Notes: generated by a model not told the origin, from the letters alone. DNA of 64,000 bases from Clostridium sporogenes (GCF_001020205.1 NZ_CP011663.1:1488001-1552000); one strand, 5' to 3'. Counted from the stretch's first letter, positions 1 through 8,929 are shown. Translations and numbers: made by a program.

Positions 1-975
1 ATGTTTGCTATAGTAACTTATACTTTAGTAGGATACAATCTATATATGAAACATATATTAGATCTTAGTTATATGATTTTAGCAATTGTTATTATTGCTT
101 CATCCTTCGGACCAGTAGTAGCTTTAAGTAATCTTTCAAATAATTTGCTCTACACTTTTGCCTCTGCTGAAAGAGTATTTAGTATTTTAGATGAGGAGCC
201 TATGGTAGAAGAAATAGACAGAGGAGAAAAAATATTAAATACTAATATAGTATATGATAATGTAAGCTTTTCCTATCAAGGAAGAAAAAATAAAATATTA
301 GAAAATGTAAGATTATCTATAAATGAAAAAGAAAAGATAGCTATAGTAGGAGAAAGTGGTACAGGGAAAAGTACCTTTGTAAAACTTCTTATGAGATTTT
401 GGGATGTTAATAAAGGGGATATTTTTATAGGAGAAAATTCTATTAAAAATATAGAAACAAAAAATCTTAGAAAAAATCAAACTCTAATAAGTCAAGAAAC
501 TTTTTTGTTTAATGAAACTATAGAAGAGAACATAAAAATGGCAAATATAAAGGCTAGTAGGGAACAGGTAATAGAAGCTGCTAAAAAAGCATCTATACAT
601 GATTTTATAGAAAATCTTCCTAAAGGCTATGAAACAAAAGTAGGAGAGCTTGGTGGAAACTTATCATCAGGAGAAAAACAAAGGATAGGGCTTGCAAGAG
701 CTTTTATAAATGAAGCACCTATATTAATATTAGACGAGCCTACTAGCAATTTAGATACTTTAAATGAAGGACAAATACTAAAAGCAATAAATGAAAATTG
801 TGAGCATAGAAGTATAATACTTATATCCCATAGAAAATCTACTACAGCTATATGTAATAAAACTATAGAATTAAAGAATTCAAAGATGGACCTAGTTGAA
901 AGTAGTTTTGCTTTAAAATCTATTGAAAATGATGATTTAAATGAAAAATCAGAAAGAAAAGTGGCACTAGCATAA
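1..975 (+). CDS. ABC exporter, C-terminal part (membrane half end plus ATPase), cut by the window edge
   Basis: The visible 324 residues hold the last one or two membrane helices of an exporter (about residues 1-45) followed by a complete ATPase. Seen motifs are Walker A GESGTGKST (about 117-125), an LSSGEKQR signature, Walker B ILILDEPTSNLD and a switch histidine in ISHRK. Fused membrane-ATPase exporters are usually 550-600 residues, so the true start lies upstream; the ATG at position 1 is only the first codon of the window. The short C-terminal tail after the H-loop is polar. The family exports lipids, drugs or thiols (CydDC-like) as dimers across the cytoplasmic membrane. The substrate cannot be read from this part, and no partner half-transporter is visible. 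Confidence 0.85.
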   Translation: MFAIVTYTLVGYNLYMKHILDLSYMILAIVIIASSFGPVVALSNLSNNLLYTFASAERVFSILDEEPMVEEIDRGEKILNTNIVYDNVSFSYQGRKNKILENVRLSINEKEKIAIVGESGTGKSTFVKLLMRFWDVNKGDIFIGENSIKNIETKNLRKNQTLISQETFLFNETIEENIKMANIKASREQVIEAAKKASIHDFIENLPKGYETKVGELGGNLSSGEKQRIGLARAFINEAPILILDEPTSNLDTLNEGQILKAINENCEHRSIILISHRKSTTAICNKTIELKNSKMDLVESSFALKSIENDDLNEKSERKVALA

Positions 976-1029
976 ATTTAATAAAATTAAATATTTAAAA
1001 GAGCTGCGGTTTTAAGAGGTGTTGTTTAT

Positions 1030-1344
1030 ATGAAAAAATCCAGAATAGAAAAGCAAAAGGAAAGTATAGAATTTATGATAGATCTATATTGTAGAAAAAA
1101 ACATAAAACAAAAGAAGCATTATGCGATGAGTGCAGGGAACTTTTACAATATGCCAAATTTAGATTAGATCATTGCAGATTTGGAGAAAATAAACCAAAC
1201 TGTGGTAGCTGTAAAATTCATTGCTATAAAAAGGAAATGAGAGAGAAAATAATAGAAGTAATGAAATTTTCTGGACCAAGAAGCTTAATATATAATCCTA
1301 AAATAGCCTTTGAACATTTAGTAGATAAGCTTAAATATAAATAA
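1030..1344 (+). CDS. YgbA_NO-type small cysteine-rich protein
   Basis: This is a 104-residue basic protein with cysteines spaced as in the YgbA_NO family (nitrous/nitric-oxide-stimulated promoter proteins): CDEC around residues 37-40 and CGSCKIHC around 58-65, then a conserved FSGPRSL stretch near 80. It has no signal peptide or membrane segment. An AAGAGGTG ribosome site lies about nine bases before the ATG. In enterobacteria the homologue is induced by NO through NsrR. The clustered Cys and His could bind metal or an Fe-S cluster, which is inference. A Crp/Fnr regulator lies downstream in the opposite direction. Function in clostridia is not established. Confidence 0.72.
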   Translation: MKKSRIEKQKESIEFMIDLYCRKKHKTKEALCDECRELLQYAKFRLDHCRFGENKPNCGSCKIHCYKKEMREKIIEVMKFSGPRSLIYNPKIAFEHLVDKLKYK

Positions 1345-1354
1345 AATATTAAAG

Positions 1355-1430
1355 TGGGATGTCTCAAGATAAAATAGATTTAATTTTAAAACCACAAATA
1401 TAAAAATTAAATCTATTTTTAGACATCCCA
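1355..1430. repeat. Long inverted repeat, terminator-like, member of a dispersed family
   Basis: Outer arms TGGGATGTCT and AGACATCCCA (10 bp) enclose perfect 17-bp inner arms AAAATAGATTTAATTTT (1371-1387) and its complement (1403-1419). The right end runs into TTTT, so it can terminate the upstream gene and probably also the convergent gene. Related hairpins occur at 15934-16015, 34421-34472 and 49219-49353. Confidence 0.8.
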
Positions 1431-1558
1431 TTTTAGTTTTATTTGTACATACTTTGTAAAAAAAATTTTTACTATGATAAATTTTTTAGACTATATTGGA
1501 TATTTATAGTAATAATTTATAATTATAGCCCACAAGAGTTTTAACTTCATATATAAGT

Positions 1559-2245
1559 TTATACAAAATAGTTATAGTATTCGTCCTTTAATCTTTTTTC
1601 GTCTATAATTTTAATTTTCTTATATCCTAAGGAAATCATTCCTTTTTCTTGAAAAGAATTTAATGTTTTAGTAACTGTAACTCTACAGCTACCAATAAGT
1701 TGAGCAATTTCTTCATGAGAATAATCAATGATATAACATTTATCATTTTTATTTTTCTTAAAATGCACACCTAATCTTACTAGTAATTGAGCAAGTTTTT
1801 TTTCAGCAGGTAAAAAGGCCATATTACTAACTTGAATTGATAGATTTTTCATTGTTAAAGACATAAGATGAAACATTTGAACCATTAATTCTGGATACTT
1901 AGTTAAATAGGGATATAGATTTTCTAGACTTACTGAAATTAGTTCAACATCTGTAGCAGCACTAACAGATGTTAACCTAGATCCATAACTAAAACAGGAG
2001 GATTCTCCAAATAATTTTCCCTTTCTTAATATTTCAATAGTAAGTTCAGTTCCTTCTGGTGAAATAAGAAACATTCTAACACGACCAGATTTTATTAAAT
2101 AAAAGTTCTCTGCCACATCCTCTTGGAAATAGATTATTTCATCTTTGTTATATTTTTTTATTGTACCAGCTTCTTCAAATATTTTATAGAAATCAGAATT
2201 AATATCTATAGAAGATCCGGGAAGAAATCTATTGTTTTTTACCAT
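1559..2245 (-). CDS. Crp/Fnr-family transcriptional regulator
   Basis: A 228-residue one-component regulator with an N-terminal cyclic-nucleotide-binding-like beta-roll (about residues 20-135), a long dimerisation helix, and a C-terminal winged helix-turn-helix (about 155-225). The recognition segment is EEIAQLIGSCRVTVTKTL. No N-terminal cysteine cluster like that of FNR is present, so a [4Fe-4S] sensor is unlikely from sequence alone. The effector is unknown. It is divergent from an MFS transporter gene across about 115 bases that contain a perfect FNR-style palindrome, so autoregulation and control of the transporter are the simplest reading. Proximity to the YgbA_NO protein hints at nitrosative or redox signals, which is inference. 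Confidence 0.88.
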   Translation of the reverse strand: MVKNNRFLPGSSIDINSDFYKIFEEAGTIKKYNKDEIIYFQEDVAENFYLIKSGRVRMFLISPEGTELTIEILRKGKLFGESSCFSYGSRLTSVSAATDVELISVSLENLYPYLTKYPELMVQMFHLMSLTMKNLSIQVSNMAFLPAEKKLAQLLVRLGVHFKKNKNDKCYIIDYSHEEIAQLIGSCRVTVTKTLNSFQEKGMISLGYKKIKIIDEKRLKDEYYNYFV

Positions 2246-2280
2246 ATGTATCCTTTCTTAAAATGAAATTTTATAAATCA

Positions 2281-2300
2281 ATTGTAGCCTAAACTACAAT
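2281..2300. promoter_or_regulatory. Crp/Fnr-type operator palindrome
   Basis: ATTGTAGCCTAAACTACAAT is a perfect 7+7 bp inverted repeat with a 6-bp spacer, the geometry of Crp/Fnr sites. It lies 36 bp before the regulator start and about 60 bp before the transporter start. Confidence 0.7.
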
Positions 2301-2361
2301 CTATTTTCAAGGTTAAAGGTAAAATTTAATTTGCAGAATTTTTATGGGAGGCAAAAATATT

Positions 2362-3561
2362 ATGGAAACTAAAGAAAAGCTATGGAGCAAATATTTTATA
2401 TTAGCATTAATTATTACAGTAGGGGTAAATTTAACTTGTAATTTATTATTATCTACCATATCTATATATGCTAAAAAAATTACTGGAGTAGATAGTTATG
2501 CAGGTGTAATGACAGGAGCCTTTACATTAGCAGCTTTATTTATAAGAATATTGGCAGGAAAGTTATTAGACAAACTTGGCAGAAAAAAAATATTAATATT
2601 AGGAATAGCTATTACCGCATTTTCAACTATAGGATACATTTTTAGTAATGGGATAGTATTACTTGTAATATTTAGAGTAATACAAGGCTTTGGTTTTGGT
2701 ATTTCATCTACAGCAATAGCTACTATTGTTACTGATGTTACACCACTAACAAGAATACTTGAGGGAATAGGGTATTCAGGGGTTGGTATAACCATTACTA
2801 CAGCTATAGGGCCATCTATGGCACTTCACATAGTTGGAAGTGGATACAATAAGTTTAACTTATTATTTATTACAACTTTTGCAGTGGCTATAATTACTAT
2901 ATTAGCAGCACTTTTCTTATCCTATGAGAAAAATATTAATACACACTGTGAAAAATTTAAGATTATAAAAAGTGATACAGATTCTAATGGTATTAGTAAA
3001 GAAATATTAGTGCCATCTTTCATTCTTTTTTTAGCAGCAGTTGCAGAAAGCACTATATTATCTTTCACAGCATTGTATGGCATAGAACTAGGATTTAGTA
3101 ATATAGGTTTATTTTTTACAATAAACGCACTAGGGATATTAGCATCAAGATTATTTATAAATCAAATAGTTGATAAGCTTGGAATGAATACTGTATTGTC
3201 TATTGGACTTATAATATTTGCATTTTCTATATTTGGAATGGCTATGGTAAAGACAATGTATATATTATTAATATTGGGATTCTTATGTGGTATTATGATG
3301 GGATCATTGTTACCTATAATTAATGTAATGATTTTAAATACTGTAAGTCAAGATAAAAAAGGTGTAGCAAATGCTATTTACTATGCATTATTGGATGGTG
3401 GTTATGGAATAGGATCAATATTGTGGGGAAGTATTGTTATAACCTATGGATATAGAGCTATATATGCCTTAGCAGGTATTGTATTAGCAGTAGCTTTTGT
3501 AATATTTGCATTAAATTTATTTTATAGGGGATCTACAATATTAAAAAGACATTATGAATAA
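2362..3561 (+). CDS. MFS transporter
   Basis: About 399 residues with twelve hydrophobic segments. The loop between helices 2 and 3 carries the MFS motif A-like sequence GKLLDKLGRKK, and a degenerate copy (NQIVDKLG) appears after helix 8. The ATG at 2362 is preferred because GGGAGG sits ten bases before it; an in-frame ATG at 2344 would place that site inside the gene. It is monocistronic, closed by a terminator at 3574-3610. As a secondary transporter in the cytoplasmic membrane it probably works as a drug or metabolite exporter. The adjacent Crp/Fnr gene and palindrome suggest it is that regulator's target. Substrate is unknown. Confidence 0.87.
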   Translation: METKEKLWSKYFILALIITVGVNLTCNLLLSTISIYAKKITGVDSYAGVMTGAFTLAALFIRILAGKLLDKLGRKKILILGIAITAFSTIGYIFSNGIVLLVIFRVIQGFGFGISSTAIATIVTDVTPLTRILEGIGYSGVGITITTAIGPSMALHIVGSGYNKFNLLFITTFAVAIITILAALFLSYEKNINTHCEKFKIIKSDTDSNGISKEILVPSFILFLAAVAESTILSFTALYGIELGFSNIGLFFTINALGILASRLFINQIVDKLGMNTVLSIGLIIFAFSIFGMAMVKTMYILLILGFLCGIMMGSLLPIINVMILNTVSQDKKGVANAIYYALLDGGYGIGSILWGSIVITYGYRAIYALAGIVLAVAFVIFALNLFYRGSTILKRHYE

Positions 3562-3573
3562 AAGGAAAGTTAT

Positions 3574-3610
3574 AAAGCTATGAGAAGCTTATTTTTTTCA
3601 TGGCTTTTTT
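3574..3610 (+). terminator. Rho-independent terminator after the MFS gene
   Basis: The 10-bp stem AAAGCTATGA / TCATGGCTTT contains one wobble pair and ends in a run of T. Confidence 0.75.
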
Positions 3611-3731
3611 ATAAAGTAATGTAAATATATATCTAAATCAGGATAAAGAAGAATAAATTTAAGAATATAATATATGTATAAAAAATTTATAATAATAGGT
3701 AACCATAAAGGAGTTTAGTTAATTTGAATGC

Positions 3732-3760
3732 TTGACGGTAAATTATCGCAAATATATAAT
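3732..3760 (+). promoter_or_regulatory. Sigma-A promoter of the BtuFCD-like operon
   Basis: TTGACG at 3732-3737 and a perfect TATAAT at 3755-3760 are separated by 17 bp. The expected start near 3767 leaves a leader of about 93 bases, with a small hairpin AATACTTA / TAAGTATT (3779-3786 and 3799-3806). No known riboswitch consensus is recognised in the leader. Confidence 0.7.
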
Positions 3761-3859
3761 AGATTACTGAAGCTTAAGAATACTTAAATACAAAAAACTA
3801 AGTATTAAAGCGTATTACATAAGAGATCATACAATATATAAAAAGAAGGGATGTAAATC

Positions 3860-4774
3860 ATGAAAAATTTAAAAAGAAGAGTATCGGTGATTATTTGTAT
3901 TATGTTAGCTTTTATGCTAGTATCATGCAATCTAAAGAAGGAAGAAAATAAAGAAGCACAAAAAAATATAAAAATTACAGATTCCTATGGGAAAGAACTA
4001 ACTTTTGAAAAAGCTCCAGAAAGAATAATTAGTCTTTCACCTGGAGCAACAGAAACTATATATGCTTTAAATAAAGAAAATACATTAGTTGGAAGATCCG
4101 ATTTCGATGATTATCCAGCAGCCGTTAGCAAAGTAAAATCAGTTGGTGGTGTAAAAGATCCAAGTATAGAAAAAATAACTGAATTAAAACCAGATTTAGT
4201 TATAGGTGGAGCTCATTTTTCAAAGGATATTGTGAAAAAACTTGAAGACTTAGGAATTAAAGTGGCGGTGCTTTATGGTGCAGAAGACCTAGATGGAGCT
4301 TATAAAAATATAATGGATATTTCTACTATATTAGGAGTAACTGAAAAAGGTCAAACTATGGTTGATGGTATGAAAAAGAAAGTTGAAAGTGTTGAAAATA
4401 AGGTGAAATCATTAAATAAACCTAAGGTTTACTATGTAGTTGACTTTGGCAAAGCGGATTTTACTGCTGGAGGAGATACTTTTATAGGTAAAATGATTGA
4501 AAAAGCAGGTGGAGAAAATATTGCTAAGGATACAAAGGGATGGAATTATTCTTTTGAAAGAATAGTTGAAAATAAGCCGGAAATGATAATATTATCTGAT
4601 AAATATAACACTAAAAAGAATTTTTTAGCAGCTGATAAGTATAAGGATCTTGCTGCAGTAAAGGGAAATAAAATATATGAAATTGATGATAACATGTTAT
4701 TAAGACAAGGTCCAAGACAAGCGGATGGACTAGAAGCATTAGCAAAACTTATTCATCCTGAAGCATTCAAATAA
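3860..4774 (+). CDS. BtuF/FecB-type substrate-binding lipoprotein
   Basis: A 304-residue lipoprotein with an N-terminal hydrophobic segment ending in a lipobox (MLVSC, Cys about residue 23), then a two-lobed periplasmic-binding fold of the BtuF/FecB class. Typical family positions are seen: ERIISLSPGATETIYAL near residue 60, KPDLVIGG near 110, and a C-terminal RQGPRQADGLEALAKLIHP. The ribosome site AAGGGATG is close to the ATG. It is the first gene of a three-gene operon with permease and ATPase, so it captures a cobalamin, haem or ferric chelate outside the membrane. The N-terminal lobe is closest to cobalamin/iron-complex binders, but no recognisable B12 riboswitch or Fur box settles which. 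Confidence 0.85.
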   Translation: MKNLKRRVSVIICIMLAFMLVSCNLKKEENKEAQKNIKITDSYGKELTFEKAPERIISLSPGATETIYALNKENTLVGRSDFDDYPAAVSKVKSVGGVKDPSIEKITELKPDLVIGGAHFSKDIVKKLEDLGIKVAVLYGAEDLDGAYKNIMDISTILGVTEKGQTMVDGMKKKVESVENKVKSLNKPKVYYVVDFGKADFTAGGDTFIGKMIEKAGGENIAKDTKGWNYSFERIVENKPEMIILSDKYNTKKNFLAADKYKDLAAVKGNKIYEIDDNMLLRQGPRQADGLEALAKLIHPEAFK

Positions 4775-4795
4775 TCAATAATGAGGGGACATTAA

Positions 4796-5794
4796 ATGAA
4801 AAAAAAGAGTTTATTTGTTGGGTTAATAATAATTACTATAGTAGCTTCTTTAGTTTCCATAACTATTGGAGCTGCCAGAATAACTCCCTTTAAAGTTATA
4901 GAGGTTATTTTAAATAAGTTTATGGGAAATATAAATGATTATACATTACAGAAGATAATATGGGATATAAGAATGCCAAGAATAATACTTGCAGCTTTAG
5001 TAGGGATGGGCTTATCAACTGTAGGAGCTTCCTTTCAAGGGATATTTAAAAATTCTATGGCAGATCCTTATGTTCTTGGAATATCTTCAGGAGCAGCACT
5101 GGGAGCAACAATATCTATAGTTTATAAATTAGAGACAAAAGGAATTTTAGTAACCACTTTGTGTGCATTCATAGGAGCTATTTTAACTATTTTTATAGTT
5201 TATAATATAGCTAGAGTAGGAAATAAAATTCCAACCTCCACATTATTATTATCAGGAATAGTTTTAAACTTTTTTATGTCCTCTTTAATTTCAATGTCCA
5301 TGATATTACATAGAGAAGCCATAGATAGAATTGTTTACTGGACAATGGGTAGCTTAGGAAATGCTTCTTACAAACAAATTTATTTTCTAGCACCAATAAT
5401 TATAATAATATCATTTATTTTTTATTGTAATTATAGAGGATTAAATATAATGGTTGCAGGAGAAGAAAGTGCTTATATATTAGGAGTAGATATTGAAAAG
5501 TTTAAAAAGAAAATGATATTTTTAAGTTCAGCCATGATAGCTGTAATAGTATCTGTTAGTGGAATAATAGGTTTTGTAGGTTTAATTATTCCTCATATAG
5601 CACGACTTATAGCAGGAGCTAATAACAGAGAGGTAATCCCTTTTTCAATGGTTTTAGGGGCTTTATTTTTAATAATATGTGATGCTTTAGCAAGAGGAAT
5701 AATGCCTCCTACAGAGTTACCTGTAGGTGCTGTTACCAGTTTGTTTGGAGCACCTTACTTTATGTATTTACTTTGGAAGAAGAAAAGAGGGTAG
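4796..5794 (+). CDS. FecCD/BtuC-family ABC permease
   Basis: A 332-residue protein with eight to ten hydrophobic segments and the family signatures DIRMPRIILAALVGMGLSTVGASFQGIFKN near residues 57-86, ADPYVLGISSGAALGA near 89-104, and the ATPase-contacting loop GIIGFVGLIIPHIARLI near 260-276. It starts 22 bases after the binding-protein gene with a GAGGGG ribosome site and runs almost directly into the ATPase gene. As a homodimer it forms the channel for siderophore, haem or cobalamin uptake. Confidence 0.92.
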   Translation: MKKKSLFVGLIIITIVASLVSITIGAARITPFKVIEVILNKFMGNINDYTLQKIIWDIRMPRIILAALVGMGLSTVGASFQGIFKNSMADPYVLGISSGAALGATISIVYKLETKGILVTTLCAFIGAILTIFIVYNIARVGNKIPTSTLLLSGIVLNFFMSSLISMSMILHREAIDRIVYWTMGSLGNASYKQIYFLAPIIIIISFIFYCNYRGLNIMVAGEESAYILGVDIEKFKKKMIFLSSAMIAVIVSVSGIIGFVGLIIPHIARLIAGANNREVIPFSMVLGALFLIICDALARGIMPPTELPVGAVTSLFGAPYFMYLLWKKKRG

Positions 5795-5796
5795 AA

Positions 5797-6558
5797 ATGA
5801 GTTTTTTAAGTTTAAAAAATATTTCCTATAATAATAGAGATAATGAAATATTAAAAGGATTAAATATAGATTTTGAAAGAGGACAGTTTTATGTAATAGT
5901 AGGACCTAACGGAAGTGGTAAAACTACCTTATTAAAGACTATAATAAAAAATATAATACCCTCAAAAGGAAGCATAGAGCTAGAAGGAGAAAATTTAAGA
6001 AATATAAAGCCAAAGCATTTATCCAGTAGACTTAGTTATGTCCCACAAAATACAAATATAGAGCTTGAATTTACTTGCTATGATTTAGTCATGATGGCAA
6101 GAAATCATAAACTTAAAACTTTTCAATCAGAAGGCAAAGAGGATAAAGATATAGTTATAAATGCAATGGAAAAGATGGAAGTATTACAGCTTAAAGATAA
6201 GCCTGTTACTGAAATAAGTGGAGGAGAAAAGCAGAGAGTTATATTAGCGAGAGCTATTGCTCAAGAAACAAGTTCTATTATATTGGATGAACCTATTTCT
6301 AATTTAGATATAAAACATCAAATATTAGTTATGGAACATTTAAAAAAATTAAGAGAAGAAGGTAAAACTATTATTACTGTATTGCATGATTTGAATTTTG
6401 CCTTAAACTATGCGGATTATGGAATTTTAGTTAGTAAGGGTAATGTATTTTCTAAAGGAAAAATAGAAGATGTAATAACTCCTAAAACTATAAAAGAGGT
6501 TTATGGAGTAGAAAGTGATATTATTAAGAGAAATAATAAATCTTTTGTAATTTATTAA
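5797..6558 (+). CDS. FepC/BtuD-type ABC ATPase
   Basis: About 253 residues. Motifs: Walker A GPNGSGKTT, signature ISGGEKQRV, Walker B SIILDEP and an H-loop in VLHDLN. The ATG at 5797 has an AGAGGG site just before it. An in-frame TTG at 5773 lies inside the permease gene and is unlikely. It follows the permease stop by two bases, so translation is probably coupled. It powers the upstream binding protein and permease. Confidence 0.92.
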   Translation: MSFLSLKNISYNNRDNEILKGLNIDFERGQFYVIVGPNGSGKTTLLKTIIKNIIPSKGSIELEGENLRNIKPKHLSSRLSYVPQNTNIELEFTCYDLVMMARNHKLKTFQSEGKEDKDIVINAMEKMEVLQLKDKPVTEISGGEKQRVILARAIAQETSSIILDEPISNLDIKHQILVMEHLKKLREEGKTIITVLHDLNFALNYADYGILVSKGNVFSKGKIEDVITPKTIKEVYGVESDIIKRNNKSFVIY

Positions 6559-6562
6559 ACTA

Positions 6563-6667
6563 ATGTTATATAAGATTAGGTTTAAAATATATCTTGGTAA
6601 CAAAAAAGGAAGATTAATAACTGCGGATAACAACGGAAAGTATAAATTAAAAAATAAAGGACAATAA
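6563..6667 (+). pseudogene. 34-codon orphan reading frame, probably a gene remnant
   Basis: A frame of 34 codons starts four bases after the ATPase stop and encodes a basic peptide ending LITADNNGKYKLKNKGQ. There is no ribosome site, and its stop lies inside the operon terminator. Composition resembles a C-terminal scrap of a larger protein more than a functional peptide. I do not recognise the family. Confidence 0.3.
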
Positions 6668-6706
6668 ATTCCAAGCTTATAAAGGCTTTGGGATTTATTG
6701 TCTTTT
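6660..6706 (+). terminator. Terminator of the BtuFCD-like operon
   Basis: GACAATAAATTCC pairs with GGATTTATTGTC, with an inner CCAAGC / GCTTTGG extension, followed by TTTTA. Confidence 0.75.
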
Positions 6707-6820
6707 ATATATAGAAATGAGAAACTACAACTAAATAGAAAAAAGTTAAATAAAATGTTATAATTAACATTAAAAGAAACAAATGTAAAATTTTAAAGAT
6801 TAGACCAACTAGTAAAAATT

Positions 6821-6960
6821 TTATTCTGTATAACTTTTAAACTTACCAGATTCATTAATAGAAGGCTCAACCCCAATGTATGCAACTAACAGTTTAGGTT
6901 TTAAGAAACCTTGAAAATCTATGATTTCAGTTAGTATAGTTATAGCTGAAATAAAATATA
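6821..6960 (-). pseudogene. IS110-family transposase remnant (C-terminal piece)
   Basis: On the minus strand the DNA reads AITILTEIIDF, then LVAYIGVEPSINESGKFK, then a stop at 6821-6823. This matches the helix-hairpin and LVAYAGLDP-like core of the IS116/IS110/IS902 transposase C-terminal domain. About 45 codons are readable. No start, catalytic DEDD half or element ends are present. It occupies the otherwise gene-free 6.7-7.05 kb gap and marks a decayed insertion. Confidence 0.7.
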
Positions 6961-7054
6961 AAAATAATTTTCACAAGTGAGTTAATAATGTTGCTTACAA
7001 AATAAAGATGTTTTCTATCAAATGATACAATTACATTATATAAGGAGGAGAATC

Positions 7055-8032
7055 ATGATATTTATTAATCACAACAATACCAATCCTTATTTTAATCATG
7101 CGGCAGAGCAATATGTATTAGAAAACATTAAAGATGAATGCTTTATGCTATGGAGAAACGAGCCGTGTATATTAGTAGGTAGAAATCAAAATGCTATAGC
7201 AGAAGTAAACGGTGATTATATAAAAGAAAAAGGTATGAAAATAGTGAGAAGACTTACAGGAGGAGGAGCTGTTTTTAATGATTTGGGTAATATAAATTTT
7301 ACATTTATAGGGAGAACTTCAGAGAATGTAGAGGAAAACTTTAGAAAGTTTACAAAGCCTATAATAGAGGCATTAAATTTCTTAGGGGTACAAGCTGAGT
7401 TTTCAGGTAAAAATGATTTAGTTATAGAAGGAAAAAAAATTTCAGGTAATGCTCAATATTATTATAAAGATAAGGTTTTACATCATGGAACATTGCTTTT
7501 TTCAGTTTCTATGGGGGAATTGCTTAAAGCGCTTAAAGTAAACCCATTGAAGTTTAAAGATAAAGCTGTTAAATCTGTGGAAGCTAGGGTAACAAATATA
7601 AATAAATATTTAAATAATATGGATGTTATAGAGTTTAAAAATTATGTGGTAGATTATGTAATGAAATGTTTTGGTAAAAAAGAATTATATGAGTTTTCAG
7701 AGAAAGAATTAAAAAAAATAGATAAAATAGTTGAAAACAGATTTTCAACCTGGAAGTGGAATTTTGGGGATTCACCTAAATATAATTATTCAAAAGAAGG
7801 GAGATGCGGTAAAAATACTATTCAAGTTAATTTAAATGTTGAGAATGGTTATATAAAGGAAATGAAGTTTTATGGAGATTTCTTTTTTAAAAAAGATATA
7901 AAAGGATTAGAATATAAATTTAAAGAAATAAAACATGAGGAAAAACATGTAAAACAGGTGTTGAATAATATTAATATTAATGAATATATAAATGGTGTAA
8001 AAAATGAAGAAATTTTAGAACTTATGTTTTAG
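7055..8032 (+). CDS. lplA: Lipoate-protein ligase A
   Basis: A 325-residue ligase that adenylates free lipoate and attaches it to lipoyl domains (GcvH or 2-oxoacid dehydrogenase E2). Seen motifs: RRLTGGGAVFNDLGNINFTF around residues 70-89, the lipoyl-AMP pocket sequence NDLVIEGKKISGNAQ around 125-139, and a C-terminal accessory domain (about 245-325) as in full-length LplA. The ATG at 7055 is chosen for its AAGGAGGAG site; an in-frame upstream codon at 7022 would bury that site. lipA follows after 48 bases, so salvage and synthesis lie together. No E2 or gcv genes are in the window. Confidence 0.93.
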   Translation: MIFINHNNTNPYFNHAAEQYVLENIKDECFMLWRNEPCILVGRNQNAIAEVNGDYIKEKGMKIVRRLTGGGAVFNDLGNINFTFIGRTSENVEENFRKFTKPIIEALNFLGVQAEFSGKNDLVIEGKKISGNAQYYYKDKVLHHGTLLFSVSMGELLKALKVNPLKFKDKAVKSVEARVTNINKYLNNMDVIEFKNYVVDYVMKCFGKKELYEFSEKELKKIDKIVENRFSTWKWNFGDSPKYNYSKEGRCGKNTIQVNLNVENGYIKEMKFYGDFFFKKDIKGLEYKFKEIKHEEKHVKQVLNNININEYINGVKNEEILELMF

Positions 8033-8080
8033 ATATAAGTTAGGTAGTTTCCAAAAACAATTAATTTTGGGGTGTAAAGT

Positions 8081-8929
8081 ATGTATAAAAGAAAACCAGA
8101 ATGGCTAAAAATAAAGTTTCAATTTGGTGATAGCACAAAGAAGATTAATGCACTTAAAAGATCCTTAGGATTAAATACAGTTTGTGACGAAGCTAATTGT
8201 CCTAATAGATTGGAGTGTCATAATAAAGGAACTGCAACTTTTATGATATTGGGTAGTGTTTGTACAAGAAATTGCAGATTTTGTAATGTAAAAACTGGTA
8301 AAGCACAATGTGTAGATAAAGAAGAACCATTACATGTAGCACAAGCTGTAAAGGAATTAGGATTAAAGCATGCAGTTATAACTTCTGTTACTAGAGATGA
8401 TTTAGAAGATGGAGGGGCAAGTCAATTTGCAGAGGTAATAAGAGAAATTAGAAAATTGACACCAAATACAACAATCGAGGTGCTCATTCCAGATTTAAAA
8501 GGTAATTGGGAGGCATTGAAGGTTATTTTAGATGAAAAACCAGAAATATTAAATCATAATATAGAAACCATAAGTGGATTATATAAAAAGGTAAGACCAG
8601 AAGCTATATATACTCGTTCTTTAGAACTTTTAAGGAAAGTAAAAGAAATAGACAAAAGTATACTCACTAAATCAGGATTTATGGTAGGTCTTGGGGAAAA
8701 AGAAGAAGAAGTTATAGAGTTACTAAAAGATTTAAGAAAATACCAGTGTGATATAGTTACTATAGGTCAATATCTTCAACCTTCTAAAGCACATATTGAA
8801 CTTGCAGAATATGTGCATCCAGAGGTATTTAAGAAATATAAGAAAATAGGACTTGATATGGGATTTAAATATATTGCTTCATCACCATTAGTTAGAAGTT
8901 CCTATAATGCAGCAGAAGCGCTAAAATAA
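8081..8929 (+). CDS. lipA: Lipoyl synthase (radical SAM)
   Basis: A 282-residue enzyme that inserts two sulfurs into octanoyl-lipoyl-domain. Two Fe-S clusters are readable: the auxiliary LipA motif with Cys35, Cys40 and Cys46 (CDEANCPNRLEC), and the radical SAM CTRNCRFC at Cys61, 65 and 68. The C-terminal RSSYNA motif that supplies the serine ligand is present. Length is normal. It lies directly behind lplA and is closed by a strong terminator at 9016-9060. No lipB or lipM octanoyltransferase is in the window, so octanoate attachment may use LplA or a gene elsewhere. Confidence 0.96.
   Translation: MYKRKPEWLKIKFQFGDSTKKINALKRSLGLNTVCDEANCPNRLECHNKGTATFMILGSVCTRNCRFCNVKTGKAQCVDKEEPLHVAQAVKELGLKHAVITSVTRDDLEDGGASQFAEVIREIRKLTPNTTIEVLIPDLKGNWEALKVILDEKPEILNHNIETISGLYKKVRPEAIYTRSLELLRKVKEIDKSILTKSGFMVGLGEKEEEVIELLKDLRKYQCDIVTIGQYLQPSKAHIELAEYVHPEVFKKYKKIGLDMGFKYIASSPLVRSSYNAAEALK

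Noticed and set aside
3661..3859. Possible cobalamin or c-di-GMP riboswitch in front of the BtuF-like gene
   Set aside because: The region upstream of 3760 is a promoter (TTGACG-N17-TATAAT), leaving a leader of only about 93 bases with none of the conserved B12-box or GEMM sequences.
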